From Smittia aterrima (lineage: Eukaryota > Arthropoda > Insecta > Diptera > Chironomidae), in contig CP093829.1 in assembly GCA_033063855.1 (NCBI GenBank), forward strand, positions 22,971,537-23,035,536: 64,000 nucleotides of DNA, written 5' to 3'. Both the position numbers and the translations under genes were made by a program. The notes below the pieces were generated by a model that was not told the origin of the DNA, ran no database searches, and was given only the letters and a program-made list of their open reading frames with translations. Of the stretch, positions 9,290 to 19,629 are shown piece by piece. Each line of letters opens with the position of its first letter. Positions within the stretch are counted from its first letter, which is position 1.

Positions 9290-12200
9290 ATGTTTGAAAG
9301 GTTTAAAAGTGGATCGTACCGAATAGAAGACACCGAGCTGGCGAACTCTAAGAAAACAAAGTCAAAATCAGTCGGGATCGTGTTGATAAAATTTCTCGAT
9401 TCTTCAAATGTGAAATTCAATCTAGACGTGAGTATTAAGTACTTCAGTGAAGTGTTTAATGAATCCACTAACCGCTGTTACGCCCACAGAAAAAAGCCAA
9501 AGGCTGTGAGCTGTTAGACAAAACTTTCTCGCATCTTGAGTTGACTGAGCGCGACTATTTTGGTCTGAAATTCTGTCAAAATGAAAACGAAGTAAGTTAA
9601 TACATCAAATGTATATGCAATGAAGAAAGAAAACCATTATCTCCTCGTGAAATCAAACATTTCCTCATTCGCACCTTTGCGTTCTATTTTTAGCGATGGC
9701 TGGATCCCAGCAAAAGTGTCCGGAAGCAATGGGAGAAGGAACAGAAGCATTGCTCGCCTTCGATGCCGATATTAGAGTTTCGAGTGAAGTTTTACGTTAG
9801 CGATCCGAGCCGGCTTCAGGAAGAGTACACGAGATATCAATTTTATCTACAAATTAAACGAGATATCTGGACTGGTAGACTTGCTGCCTCTCTTCACACT
9901 GCGTGCCTGCTCGCCAGTTTTCAAGTTCAATGTAAGTGAATGTCAGCAAATTATCAACTTCCTCATTGAAACTTTTATTTTGTCTTTAGCTGAAGTGGGT
10001 GACTTTAATTCCACTGAACATACAGAAGGCTACTTAAGCGATTTGCAGTTGCTTGTTGATCAAAATGAAGAAACTGAACGTCAGATCTCTGAGTTACATA
10101 AACTTCATCGCGGTCAAATGCCAGCGGATGCCGAGTGCAATTATCTTGAACACGCAAAGCGACTTGATCAATACGGAATCGACTTCCACAGTGCAACAGA
10201 CTCGAGCGGAAAAGAAATCCAACTCGGAGTAAGCTCAATCGGACTTCTTGTCTATCAGAACAATCTTCGAATCAACACGTTTTCATGGTCAAAGATGACT
10301 AAAGTTTCTTTCAAAAGAAAAGAATTCTTCATTCAATTACGTCGAGAACCTTCCGAGAATTATGACACGCTCTTGGGATTCAACATGGCATCGCACAAGA
10401 GAGCAAAGATTCTTTGGCAGTCATGTGTTGAACATCATTCGTTCTTCCGATTGCAGAAGCCTCATCGCAGCTCTCGCTTTGCTTTGTCGCTTGGATCACG
10501 TTTTCGCTACTCAGGCAGAACGGAACTTCAAGCCGTTCAGGATAGCAAAGTTCGTGTAAAAATATCGAAGACATTTGTAAGATCTCCGAGTCGTCGTTTG
10601 TCTTCACCTGTCAATGGAGTCTCTGATAGTAATGGAACCAGCAACGGTAAAATCTCATTTCGCCCTCTCGACAATAAAGTTACTGTGACCGAATCAAAGT
10701 CGCCAAGAAAGGCTTGGGAGAAACAAGAAAGTGACAGTGAAAATGGATTCATCGATCGATCAGCTCGTTTCGATCCAATTGTTCCGCCACTCTTTGACTC
10801 TCCACCTGCTTACGACAGTAACGAGAATACGAACAAACTCAGCGAAGAAGGTCTTGTATCGATTAGACTTAAAGCAGACGAACAAGGAAGATTTGGATTT
10901 AATGTGAAGGGCGGAGTTGATTTACAAATGCCGATTTACGTGTCGAGAGTCGCTCATCACACTCCAGCTTACAACAGCAAAATCTGTGAGAACGATCAAG
11001 TCGTTATGATTAATGGGCGCGATGTAAGCAAAATGACGCATGAGCAGGTTGTATCTCTGATCAGAAGCTCGCGTGATGTTAACGGAGGACAGTTGAGCTT
11101 AATTATCAAGCCGAATGCCTTGGAAGATGGCTCGTTAGTTGAAGAGCCGCTCTATCAATACGTACCAGAGGACCAGAGTCAATTTCGAAACAGCCAGCAC
11201 AGCTTTATGACTGGCAGCAGCGAGGCCAATCTCTTTCAACAATCGTTGTTGTTGCTTGGCGATGGCATTGCAAGTGGATCATTGTTTCAACAATACGAGC
11301 AGCTATATCGGAAAAATTGTGATTTGGCCATAACAGAAGCGAGAAAGCCTGAGAACACGAGCAAGAATCGATATCGTGACATATCACCATGTAGGCTTTT
11401 ACAAGTTTCTTGTTCACTATCTCAAACTTAATGTTTTTACTTTTTTTTTAGACGATTGCACGCGAGTTGTTCTCATGAATCACGACGACGGCGATTACAT
11501 CAACGCAAACTATGTTAATATGGAGATTCCGAATGGAACAATCAATCGCTATATCGCAACGCAGGGACCGTTGCAGAATACAGTGAAAGGTTCGAAGCAA
11601 TTTTTAAAGAAACAAAAGTGGAGAAACTAATGAAATATTTTCTAGATTTCTGGCGAATGGTTCAGCAGGAGAGCAGTCATCTCATTGTGATGTTGACAAC
11701 TGTAATGGAACGAGGAAGAATGAAGTGTCATCAATACTGGCCCAGCAATACAGAAACTCTTGACATGGGTGAAGGATTTACAGTGAAATGCTATAACGAG
11801 CACGCTGATGAAACTGGGAGCTTCGTCTTTCGTGATTTGACAATGAGCGATACTAAAACTGGTGAACAGAGAACAATTCAACACATGCAATATTTGGCTT
11901 GGCCAGGTAAGATTTGTCAATCTCTTCTTTTAGCAAATTCGTTATTTAATCTTCAACAAATCTCACGACAGATCACGGAGTGCCATCTGATCCACAACTT
12001 TTCCTTGCTTTCACTGAGAAAGTTCGCTTAGCTCGCAATACAACGTTATTGCAAGAGATTGAAGCGACTCTAAAGCAGGTGAAGCTCAAAGACGCTGATG
12101 AGAATGGTGGACTGAGTGGTGAACGAATTAATTACGAAAACGGAGAGTCGCCGTGCGATTTACCTCCATCAACTTCAGTTCATCAATGCATCAGCGCAGC

Positions 12201-12530
12201 GAACCCTCCAATCATTATTCATTGCTCAGCTGGAATCGGTCGTACAGGAGTCCTAATTCTAATGGACACAGCACTTGCTTTGATGGAAGCAAAGGAACCA
12301 GTTTATCCTTTGGATATTGTTCAAGCGATGCGTGATCAAAGAGCTTCAATGGTTCAGAATGTTGTAAGTATTCTCGAATTGAAATCTTGATAACTTTCTA
12401 AATCCAATCATTTTTTTAGAGTCAATATAAGTTTGTGTGTGAATGCATCGTCGCAGCGTATAACAAAATGCTTGACGATGAAGAAGCAAAGACATCGCCA
12501 CGAACTGTCTCAGCAGCTGGAAGCGAATGA
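9290..12530 (+). CDS. Ptpmeg: FERM-PDZ protein tyrosine phosphatase, PTPN4/Ptpmeg type
   Basis: This is a cytoplasmic, membrane-associated tyrosine phosphatase. Eight coding exons keep frame: 9290-9427, 9490-9591, 9694-9931, 9990-11390, 11452-11589, 11646-11906, 11972-12363 and 12420-12530. They give 926 residues, in the usual family range. Domains: FERM about 29-311 (KKAKGCELLD, ELTERDYFGL), FERM-adjacent segment to about 355, PDZ about 448-534 (GRFGFNVKGG), and the PTP domain about 620-915 (NRYRDISPY, TQGPLQNT, WPDHGVP with Asp760, HCSAGIGRTG with nucleophile Cys844, MVQN). All catalytic residues are present. WPD and the P-loop are 84 residues apart, about 50 more than in human PTPN4, because of an acidic, low-complexity insert; from memory, fly Ptpmeg has a similar insert. 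In flies Ptpmeg acts in axon patterning. The exon 5 donor (GTTCGA) is weak but the only one that restores KDFW. Confidence 0.95.
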
Positions 12531-13475
12531 CGAAACTCAAAGTAGATTTGTGAATCATTTAATAAGAAAAAAAAGTGATGAAAATACGTAGAGAATTTAT
12601 CGAATGCCATCCCATTCCCCCCACAACGAATACGCGTCCATTTTAACAGAAGTTACACATCAGAACTACTTTTACAACTGTGAATCAATTATACACTTTT
12701 TGTGATTCGCTCGATGAGCGCGACTGGTGAAGAGTCTCGTTTGTTCCTCTTAATATTTCCTTCTCCTCCAACATTTTCGCACTTCATCAGACGAGCTTTG
12801 CCTGCCAATTGAATGAAAAGCAGAGATGCTTAACAAAGTAGATTAAAAGATATTGTCAATTTGATTCAAGACAGATCATCACTGCTCATAAGTAGCTTTT
12901 TATAATCACAGAATATTTATGCAATTAAAAACAGGTCAGCGCCTTTTAGATTGTGATGCCAGGCGTTGATCGAAACTCTTCCTTTAGAATAGAAAACCCC
13001 CCGAACACAATTTACACGCAAATTAAAAGATTTTCTTTCAAAATCACCGCAAAGTGCTGTAAAGGAGACTTTTGATCCCCGAATAAAAAACGAAACGAAA
13101 TTATCGACATCACAAGAACCTTCTAAGACGAATATTTAACTTTATATAAGAAAACTGCTTAAAATGAAACTGACATTGCCATATTTACTTTGTTTCCTCC
13201 TTTTCGATAACTTCTTCCGCCACTTTGACCCTTTTGAATGTTTGTTGAGAAATGTTTTTGGAATGATTTCCTGCATTTTCCTTTGTAAGGAGTGAAATAA
13301 TTGGAATTTAATCTTTAATGAATATCAGAAATGAGTTAAGTAAATTTATTGGACATGATGTTTAGCGATTTAAGATTATTTCATGAAGTTGTGAACCCGA
13401 AATTGGACTTGATCGAATAAAAGAGAAAAATAATCGTCAAACTTTTATTGCAATAAAATTATTTTGATTTTACAT
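12531..13475. other. 3' regions of two convergent genes (phosphatase and ZAD protein)
   Basis: No coding exon is seen. It should hold the phosphatase 3' UTR (plus-strand AATAAA at 13082-13087 and near 13414) and the short ZAD-gene 3' UTR. Confidence 0.55.
13444..13449 (-). terminator. AATAAA polyadenylation signal of the ZAD gene
   Basis: TTTATT on the plus strand is AATAAA on the minus strand, about 27 bp past the stop of the ZAD gene at 13476. Confidence 0.55.
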
Positions 13476-14804
13476 TTACAGCTCAACATTTGATGAATAA
13501 CTTTTCCATTTATCTTCTCTTAACAAATTAAAATATTTTGATCTAAGTTTAGCTCCATTGAATATTCCGAATCCATCTTCCTCCATTCTCTCAGCCACAA
13601 TATCAAAGACCTCTCCTTTCTTAGCATTACATTTGATCTCATTTCTGTAATCGATTAAAGCTTTTTTCATCTCGTCGCTCCAGTGGAGATTGCGACCACA
13701 TTTTGGATGGATGATCGATGTTGAAAGATCGATTTCTGTAAATAACCTTCGCTCTTTTTCAAGTTGCCTAACTTTTGGCATCAAATTGTTTAATTTTTTA
13801 GTTTCTAGCTTAAGTTTCTTGTAACGATATTTAACGATAGGAACTGAGACTGAATGACCTTCCATATTCATTTCTGTTGTTACAGATTTTATCAAGTCGT
13901 TGTGGCTGATTCCAGGCTGTTGCATTTGATACTTCTCAGCAAGATAAAGCAGAAATACGTCCATCGATTCAGACCAAAAAGTGTGAGGCTGCTTGCATCT
14001 ACCTTTAGATTTTCTTTCAGTTACATTTTCGTTAATCGATTCGTCGTTGCTTTCGTCACATTGCTGTGCTTCCAGTTGAAGATTACGGAAAATTTCTTTA
14101 TCTTCTCGCAGCTGTTTGAATTTCAATGCAAGGGACTTTGCTGATATCGGTGGATAGTTCTTTGACTTAAACTTTAGACTAATCTTTTTAAAAACATCCG
14201 TGTCTGACTTCTTTGGTAGTTTGTACTGCTTTTGGTATCTAATTAAATCAACTTCCATTTCATAAGACCATCGCCAAGCTTTAACACGTCTTTGTCCATT
14301 GATCGATGAAAGAATTCCGGTTTCATTACAAGGAACTTCAAAGTCATTAGCTTCGCCGGCACATTCATCAAGTAAAGCTTCAGTTTCTCCAAATTCGCTC
14401 GGCTCTTCTACTTCCATCTGCGTAAAATCTGAAGGTTGTATTGGTTCATCAGCTTCAACAGTTGCATCACTCCATGTCTCATAGTTTTGTTGATCTTTGT
14501 ATGAAGGAAATTCGGTTTCTTGAGAAGTTACAATGACAAGCGCTGACAGTTTATTCTGCTTTCTTAGGAGATCGTCTCGGAATACAATGAATTTCTTTAA
14601 ATTTCTCTGACACTCAAAACATACAATTAAGGAGAATTCATCGGAGATTGTGAGAGTTTCTGAAGTTAATGTTTCGAAGTAGAATTTTGTTGTTTCGTTG
14701 ATTTCGTAAAAGATTTCGTAGCTCCCAATCTCTCCCCAGCAAAATCGACATCTCTCTTTATGATTTTCGCAATTAATTATCGAACCGCCGTCTTCAATTT
14801 CCAT
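13476..14804 (-). CDS. ZAD-domain protein with three Myb/SANT-like domains
   Basis: A single-exon gene of 442 residues starting at the ATG at 14804. The N-terminal ZAD (zinc-finger-associated domain) shows its four zinc ligands, Cys19/Cys22 and Cys62/Cys65, in CRFC and CFEC with the usual spacing; ZADs dimerise and are greatly expanded in insects. The rest lacks the C2H2 fingers that normally follow. It has an acidic linker (about 100-165) and then three related units (about 178-240, 276-335, 374-432). Each begins W-S-x-E/D-M or similar, continues with two helices and ends in a K/RxKxxxLRED-type helix. This resembles the Myb/SANT-like or MADF DNA-binding fold. The likely role is a nuclear DNA-binding dimer. 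A divergent promoter separates it from the RhoGEF gene. The ZAD call is firm; the SANT-like call rests on pattern only. Confidence 0.88.
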   Translation of the reverse strand: MEIEDGGSIINCENHKERCRFCWGEIGSYEIFYEINETTKFYFETLTSETLTISDEFSLIVCFECQRNLKKFIVFRDDLLRKQNKLSALVIVTSQETEFPSYKDQQNYETWSDATVEADEPIQPSDFTQMEVEEPSEFGETEALLDECAGEANDFEVPCNETGILSSINGQRRVKAWRWSYEMEVDLIRYQKQYKLPKKSDTDVFKKISLKFKSKNYPPISAKSLALKFKQLREDKEIFRNLQLEAQQCDESNDESINENVTERKSKGRCKQPHTFWSESMDVFLLYLAEKYQMQQPGISHNDLIKSVTTEMNMEGHSVSVPIVKYRYKKLKLETKKLNNLMPKVRQLEKERRLFTEIDLSTSIIHPKCGRNLHWSDEMKKALIDYRNEIKCNAKKGEVFDIVAERMEEDGFGIFNGAKLRSKYFNLLREDKWKSYSSNVEL

Positions 14805-14875
14805 TTTCTTTGACTTTGTTTACATTTTTGCTTTGGGAACGATAAAGCTTGAAACTTCGAAAGCTAAGGGGTATA

Positions 14876-14971
14876 CTGAGTGGTCAGTACTAGATCTGAG
14901 TGTGAGTGAGTTCATGAATTGGTTTATATATAAACCGATTGATGAACACACTCAGATCTAGTACCACTCAG
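14876..14971. repeat. Long imperfect palindrome with a TATA core
   Basis: The left arm (14876-14928) and the reverse complement of the right arm (14929-14971) align along their whole length, starting CTGAGTGGT and ending GGTTTATA. The left arm has extra CAGT and AGTGAG segments; otherwise only two bases differ. The central 16 bp, GGTTTATATATAAACC, are a perfect palindrome. No convincing target-site duplication flanks it. It could be a MITE-like hairpin insert or a symmetrical bidirectional promoter. Confidence 0.85.
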
Positions 14972-15067
14972 TTTTTAGTAAGTACCACTCAGTTTGCTCA
15001 GTTTTTAGTACGGCTTTTTAGTACCAATTCGGCTTTTTAGTACCAATTCGACTTTTTAGTACTTTAT
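14972..15067 (+). repeat. TTTTTAGTA repeats, including a 19-bp tandem
   Basis: TTTTTAGTA starts at 14972, 15002, 15015, 15034 and 15053. The last three lie in a 19-bp tandem unit (CGGCTTTTTAGTACCAATT) present twice and then once degenerate. The GTACCACTCAGTTT end of the adjacent palindrome is also duplicated (14961 and 14982), suggesting local duplication or slippage. Confidence 0.8.
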
Positions 15068-15176
15068 ACCAGTTTCTTCGCGCCCCTAAAGTTTGAAGTC
15101 AACGGAAATCAGTTGCTTAAGTTGCTCAGAGGACAAAATTCGTTGTTTATTCAATTGTTTCTGTTTTACATTTAAA

Positions 15177-17033
15177 ATGGAGAGAACACCAAAGAAATCT
15201 TTAAGAAGTGAAGCGTTTGTAACGCCGCAGCAGAAATTAGATTTAAGAAAGGAGCTACAACAAGCTATAAACAAAAGAAACGTCCTTTCTCAACGATCGA
15301 AAATTCAATGCATTCGGTTTCTTGAAAACTCGTTCGAAGACGATGCAAACAACATCTCAACGGACTCTGATCGAAGGAATCAACTTCGTCGGAAGGCAAC
15401 TGAAGAGATCCTGTCATCGGAACGGAGCTACATAGCACAACTCGATAAGCTCGTTAATTACTTCGTGAATCCTCTGAAGAATTTGAATCTGATTGACATG
15501 GGAAGTCACACGATTCTGTTTGGTCAGCTTGAACTGATTCACAATATCAACAATGAGTTGCTGATGAGACTGGAAGCTGATCTTGATGATGTAGCGAATG
15601 CCTTTCTCAAGCTTGCTCCTTTCTTCAAAATCTATTCAGTCTACGCTTTCGACTATCGGAATTCGTTGATGCTCCTGCAGAACTTAACGACCAAGAACTC
15701 ACCGTTCAGAGCTTTTCTTGAGCAAGCTGAATCTCGACCAGAAGTCCAACAAAAGCTCAACTCTCTGTTGATTGCGCCAATTCAAAGAGTTCCTCGTTAT
15801 CGACTGTTACTTCAACAAGTTCTTCTTTATACCTCGCCATCTGACAGTGACTACAAAATCATTCAAGAATCAATTAAGCAGATTGAGTCAGCAATTAATC
15901 ACATCAACTCCGTCGTCGAGGATCAAGAGAACATTCAGAAGATGCTAAACATTCAAAACTCCTTAACACACCGAATCCCGAACATCATGAGGAGCGTTAG
16001 CCGTAAATTTATCAAAGAAGGAATGCTCTTCAAATATTCAGCGAACGGAGCGATGTTGAAACGTTATTGCGTTCTATGCTCTGACATTTTTATGTACTGT
16101 AAGATCGTTAAAGTGAGTCCATCAATTTAATCAATCAAAAGTTGTCTAACTATCAATTTTCTTATTTTAGGATCGAAAACCTGACAACGTCGTTGAGAAT
16201 TCACTCGACTGCTGCTGCATTTTTCCGTTGAAGAAGTGCAAGATAAACGAAATCTTCGCTGGGAAGTTCAAGTTGACTTGTTTGAGTGAGGGAATCATTC
16301 TCTGCTCCGAAGATGTTCAAACCGGTCGAAGTTGGATCCAAGCGATTAAAGAAGCAATCGATATGCACATCGAGACAAGAAAAACTATTCGAAAGGATTC
16401 AAGTAAACGTCAACCGATGAGAAAGAAGCAAGTTAAAAAGTTTGAGAAATTCGAAGCTGAATTGATGAGCCCGAGTGACAAGAAGAATGTAAGTTGAGCT
16501 TGTTAGAAACTTTATAAGTTTGTGTAATCAAAAACTTCATTTCTCAGAACTTTGATAAAATTTTCTACGGACAAAACATGAGCATGACTGAAATCGATGA
16601 AGTTGGTAAAGACAACAAGTTCGGTTGCTTTCAAACATCTTCGAAGCGAGTCCTTAAACGAAAACACTCTGAGACTGTTGAGAATGAGACGAAGCCAATT
16701 AAGAAATCTTTCTTCGCTTCGCTTGGCGAGAAACTTGGTTTACAAAGATCAGCAGCAAATCCACCAAAGTCAATTCTAACGCAAAACAACATTAACCGAG
16801 GTGAGCTGAATTATTCTTATCAGCATGAAGGATTCAATTCGGGAAATGTGACTAACGATGAAGTAGATGAAATTCCTAAGAAACGAGTTAAGTTTGATGA
16901 AGAGAACTTGATTGTTTCGAGCATCACTTATCAGCGTCAGCAAACGGAGGTGCAGAGAATGATGTTTCATCCTAAGACTGAACAGAAATCATTGATGACC
17001 AAAATTATCGACTACACATCAAATTTATTTTAA
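15177..17033 (+). CDS. Dbl-family RhoGEF (DH-PH), ARHGEF39-like, with nuclear-type tail
   Basis: This is a guanine nucleotide exchange factor for Rho-family GTPases. The exons 15177-16112, 16171-16488 and 16548-17033 join in phase 0 over 58- and 59-bp introns and give 579 residues; an in-frame upstream stretch from 15093 lacks an ATG. The DH domain spans about 73-247, with EILSSERSYIAQL at its start and the signature helix LLIAPIQRVPRYRLLLQQ at about 197-214. The PH domain spans about 278-390 and ends with W in GRSWIQAIKEA. The compact DH-PH layout is like vertebrate ARHGEF39 or fly RhoGEF4. The C-terminal tail has basic patches (KRVLKRKH, RKKQVKK), suggesting nuclear localisation, and KKRVKF at about 529-534, a fit to the RVxF PP1-docking motif. 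The stop overlaps the convergent BtpA-type gene. DH-PH identity is firm; orthology is not. Confidence 0.93.
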
Positions 17034-17915
17034 GATATCTCGAAAATGTTTCATGAAATCGCGAATTCGCTCTGCAGAAAGTTCATTCGACCAATGTCCA
17101 TCAATTTTAAAATGCGAGCCGATGATGAGAGCATCAGCAAGTCCAACATAGTGACTCAAGTTCTCCTTTGTCACACCAGAACCAACAAGCACAGGAAGGT
17201 TCAGCTTCGACTGATTATTGTGGATTGTTCGAAGCTCATCCAAGTCCGTTGTGTCACCTGTTGATTTCCCTGTGAGAATTATTCCATCAGCTTGAAAGAA
17301 CTGAGCAGCGAAAGCAGTTTCAAGGAGAGACACGTCGGAGGTGATTGCATGTGAGCTGTGCTTCTTTTTGATGTCACTAAAGACTAAAATGTCATCAGCA
17401 TCGATTGACTTTCGATATCGAAGCAGTTCACCGGCATTCGAGTCAATAAATCCTTCATCGCCGATGTGACTGAAGACAAATCCTTCGTTTCTAATGAAAT
17501 TGCAGTTCGTTGCTCTTGCAATCGCCAACGCTTCTTTTCCACCGCAAGCGAGCACTTGAATTCCAACCGGAATTCTTTGCTTTATAACACTTTGGACAGC
17601 ATTTGTCGCAGATGTCATCGCAGCTACAACTTCGGGACCAAACTTTGAGCTTCTGATGTAGGGAATGTCGTGCATGTTCTCAATAAGAACTGCGTCCTAA
17701 TCGTTGATGGAATTTCATGAAATTATTTCCTAAACTCAAACTAACAAGAATCTCACAATTTCACTTTCTGCATAAATGTTTGCTTCATGTTTTGCCTTCT
17801 CTAGCAACTTGTTGAATGATCCTAATTTATACTGAGGAGTTCCTGGTAGTGGATCCAAGTGAATCATTCCAATCACTGAAGTTTTCTTGGAGAAAAGCTT
17901 TCGAAATCCTTGCAT
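17025..17915 (-). CDS. BtpA-family TIM-barrel protein (F13E9.13-like)
   Basis: Two exons, 17915-17757 and 17696-17025, join over a 60-bp intron (GTGAGA donor, TTAG acceptor) in phase 0 and give 276 residues, the usual family length. Family hallmarks are GMIHLDPLPGTP (residues 16-27), DAVLIENMHDIPY just after the junction, ACGGKEALAIA, NEGFVFSHIGDEG, a DGIILTG strand, and VLVGSGVT with ADALIIGSHFK near the end, all typical of this (beta/alpha)8 family. BtpA in cyanobacteria affects photosystem I stability; the animal homologue has no known reaction and is sometimes called mitochondrial. The short basic N-terminus (FRKLFSKK) could be a weak targeting signal. The stop codon lies inside the RhoGEF coding sequence on the other strand. 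Family is firm; function is unknown. Confidence 0.92.
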
Positions 17916-19486
17916 TATTTATTTAATTCGACTTGACTTGAGCTCATCAAAAACAAAATAATTTTCTTCTTATTCATTCATTCATCTCACGCATACAGAA
18001 AACATTTTCCGTTTCATATGGTTGAGCAAGGGCGTAGGTGGAGGCCTAGATAGAAAGTTTATTAATTTATTTTTTCGAATATTTTAGGCGTCAAGTGACA
18101 CAAAAAAAATTGCTGCTCTAATTTTAAGATGAAATTATGAAAGTGATTGCAAATTATTTGCATTCAAAATTAATTTATGAAAGTCGCTGGACATTTAGGG
18201 AAAAAACTGTTAAATAATATCCGCCGATTGATGACTTAATAAATTACTTAATCCGATACTGTCACCAACTCTCGAGAAAGTGTTTTTTGTTTCACTTTTC
18301 TTTTTAAGTCTTTAGGAATGAAAAATTAATTAAAAAATATTTTTTTTATTAGCGAAACTTTAAAAAGCTCGAAGGTGAATGGAACAGGTGAAACTCCTTA
18401 ACTCAAATCCAACGTTAATTATCGAATGTCTCATTAGGTTGCCAGTAATTTATTAATGTTTTGTTTCTTCTCGTTCAATATCATGTTTAATCAAGACACA
18501 GCCTCCAACACAAACCGATATCGATCACTTCGCCTCTTGATATCTCAATTAATTTCAAACTGTAACACCGCCGCCAATCATCATCATGGTATGCAGGTCG
18601 TTGCGCACACCTTTTCGAATGTGTTCCAATTAAATTGTGCATAAGAAAACGCTTTTTTGCAAAATTTATAGCCTAAACTTGTCACTGCGCGCGCGACACA
18701 AAAAGATTGCATCAGGTCGAGTCGCACGATAAGAATTTTGAAACAATATAACTAAAGTAAATGCAGCAAGCGAGCGAGCAGAGAGTCCTTGAGCTAGAAA
18801 TCGATGCATCCCTGACTGTCTCTCGTTCCCAGAAACACGAAGACCGAGCTTGCACCATCATCGTCATGTACACGGTAAATTAGATTGTAACATTGAACTT
18901 CTTTTGCTGCGCGTTTGAATTATTTTTTTCATAAAAATTCGAAATGGATTTCGTTCAATCATGACTCAATGATGCAATTAATCTTATGTCGTTTCAAGCA
19001 CTAACATTCCGCTTGATTCATTAAGCACCAAACATAAACTGTTGCATCAGAATGGATTTTCGCTCGCTTCCTCCGACAACAAACGTGCGCGTCACAGCTG
19101 GATATCTCGCTCCTAAACTTAATTGCTTCATTTTTTTTCAGTTGAGATCGAAGGCACCGCGCGAACTAGACCGGAATCGCAGCGTGAATTTGACACCATA
19201 CTCTTCTTGTTCCGATAGATTCTGGTCGTCGTCGTCGTTTCAGATCGCTTGTCATGACATTGCCGTAAACTTTATGTAAATCTACGCGTCGTAACTTTTC
19301 ATTTTTCGACAAATTTGATGTGAAAAAGCGTCAGACGCTTGAGTGTCGACGACTACATTGAACATGCTCCTATCAACAGTCTCGAAATGGCGTTGATTGC
19401 GATTAATTAAATTTATTCAAATTTGATTTGCGGTTAGGACGGCTAGAGTCGCCAAGCAGTCATTGCGCTGGCAAAAAGGGATGACA
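17916..19486. other. Upstream of BtpA-type gene; no coding exon seen
   Basis: This holds the minus-strand BtpA promoter just right of 17915 and about 1.5 kb of AT-rich non-coding DNA. Small open frames (for example 18456-18644 and 19052-19279) show no domain or ATG-led gene features. Confidence 0.5.
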
Positions 19487-19492
19487 TATAAA
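19487..19492 (+). promoter_or_regulatory. TATAAA box upstream of the 19630 ORF
   Basis: TATAAA with start expected near 19517 would give a leader of about 110 bases before the ATG at 19630. An upstream ATG at 19528 opens a 22-codon frame in that leader. Confidence 0.3.
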
Positions 19493-19629
19493 ACATTTCA
19501 ATGACAAAAACTCTCTTTCTCGTCGCCATGCTAAATTTTCTAGAGATAGCAAACATTGAACGAACATTTGACTTTCTAATTAAATTCAAACTTTAAAATT
19601 TTCGGTGTTAACAATTAAAACATAAAAAA

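Larger units (their letters stand above)
14805..15176. promoter_or_regulatory. Divergent promoter of the ZAD and RhoGEF genes with palindrome and repeats
   Basis: The two ATGs face away from each other across 372 bp. Inside are an imperfect palindrome centred on TATATATA (14876-14971) and five TTTTTAGTA copies (14972-15061). Both genes must use promoters here unless their leaders overlap. Whether the palindrome is promoter or a small inserted element is unresolved. Confidence 0.6.

Noticed and set aside
14876..15067. CRISPR-like or satellite array at the repeated promoter
   Set aside because: Repeats are few, AT-rich and without regular unique spacers; eukaryotic context.
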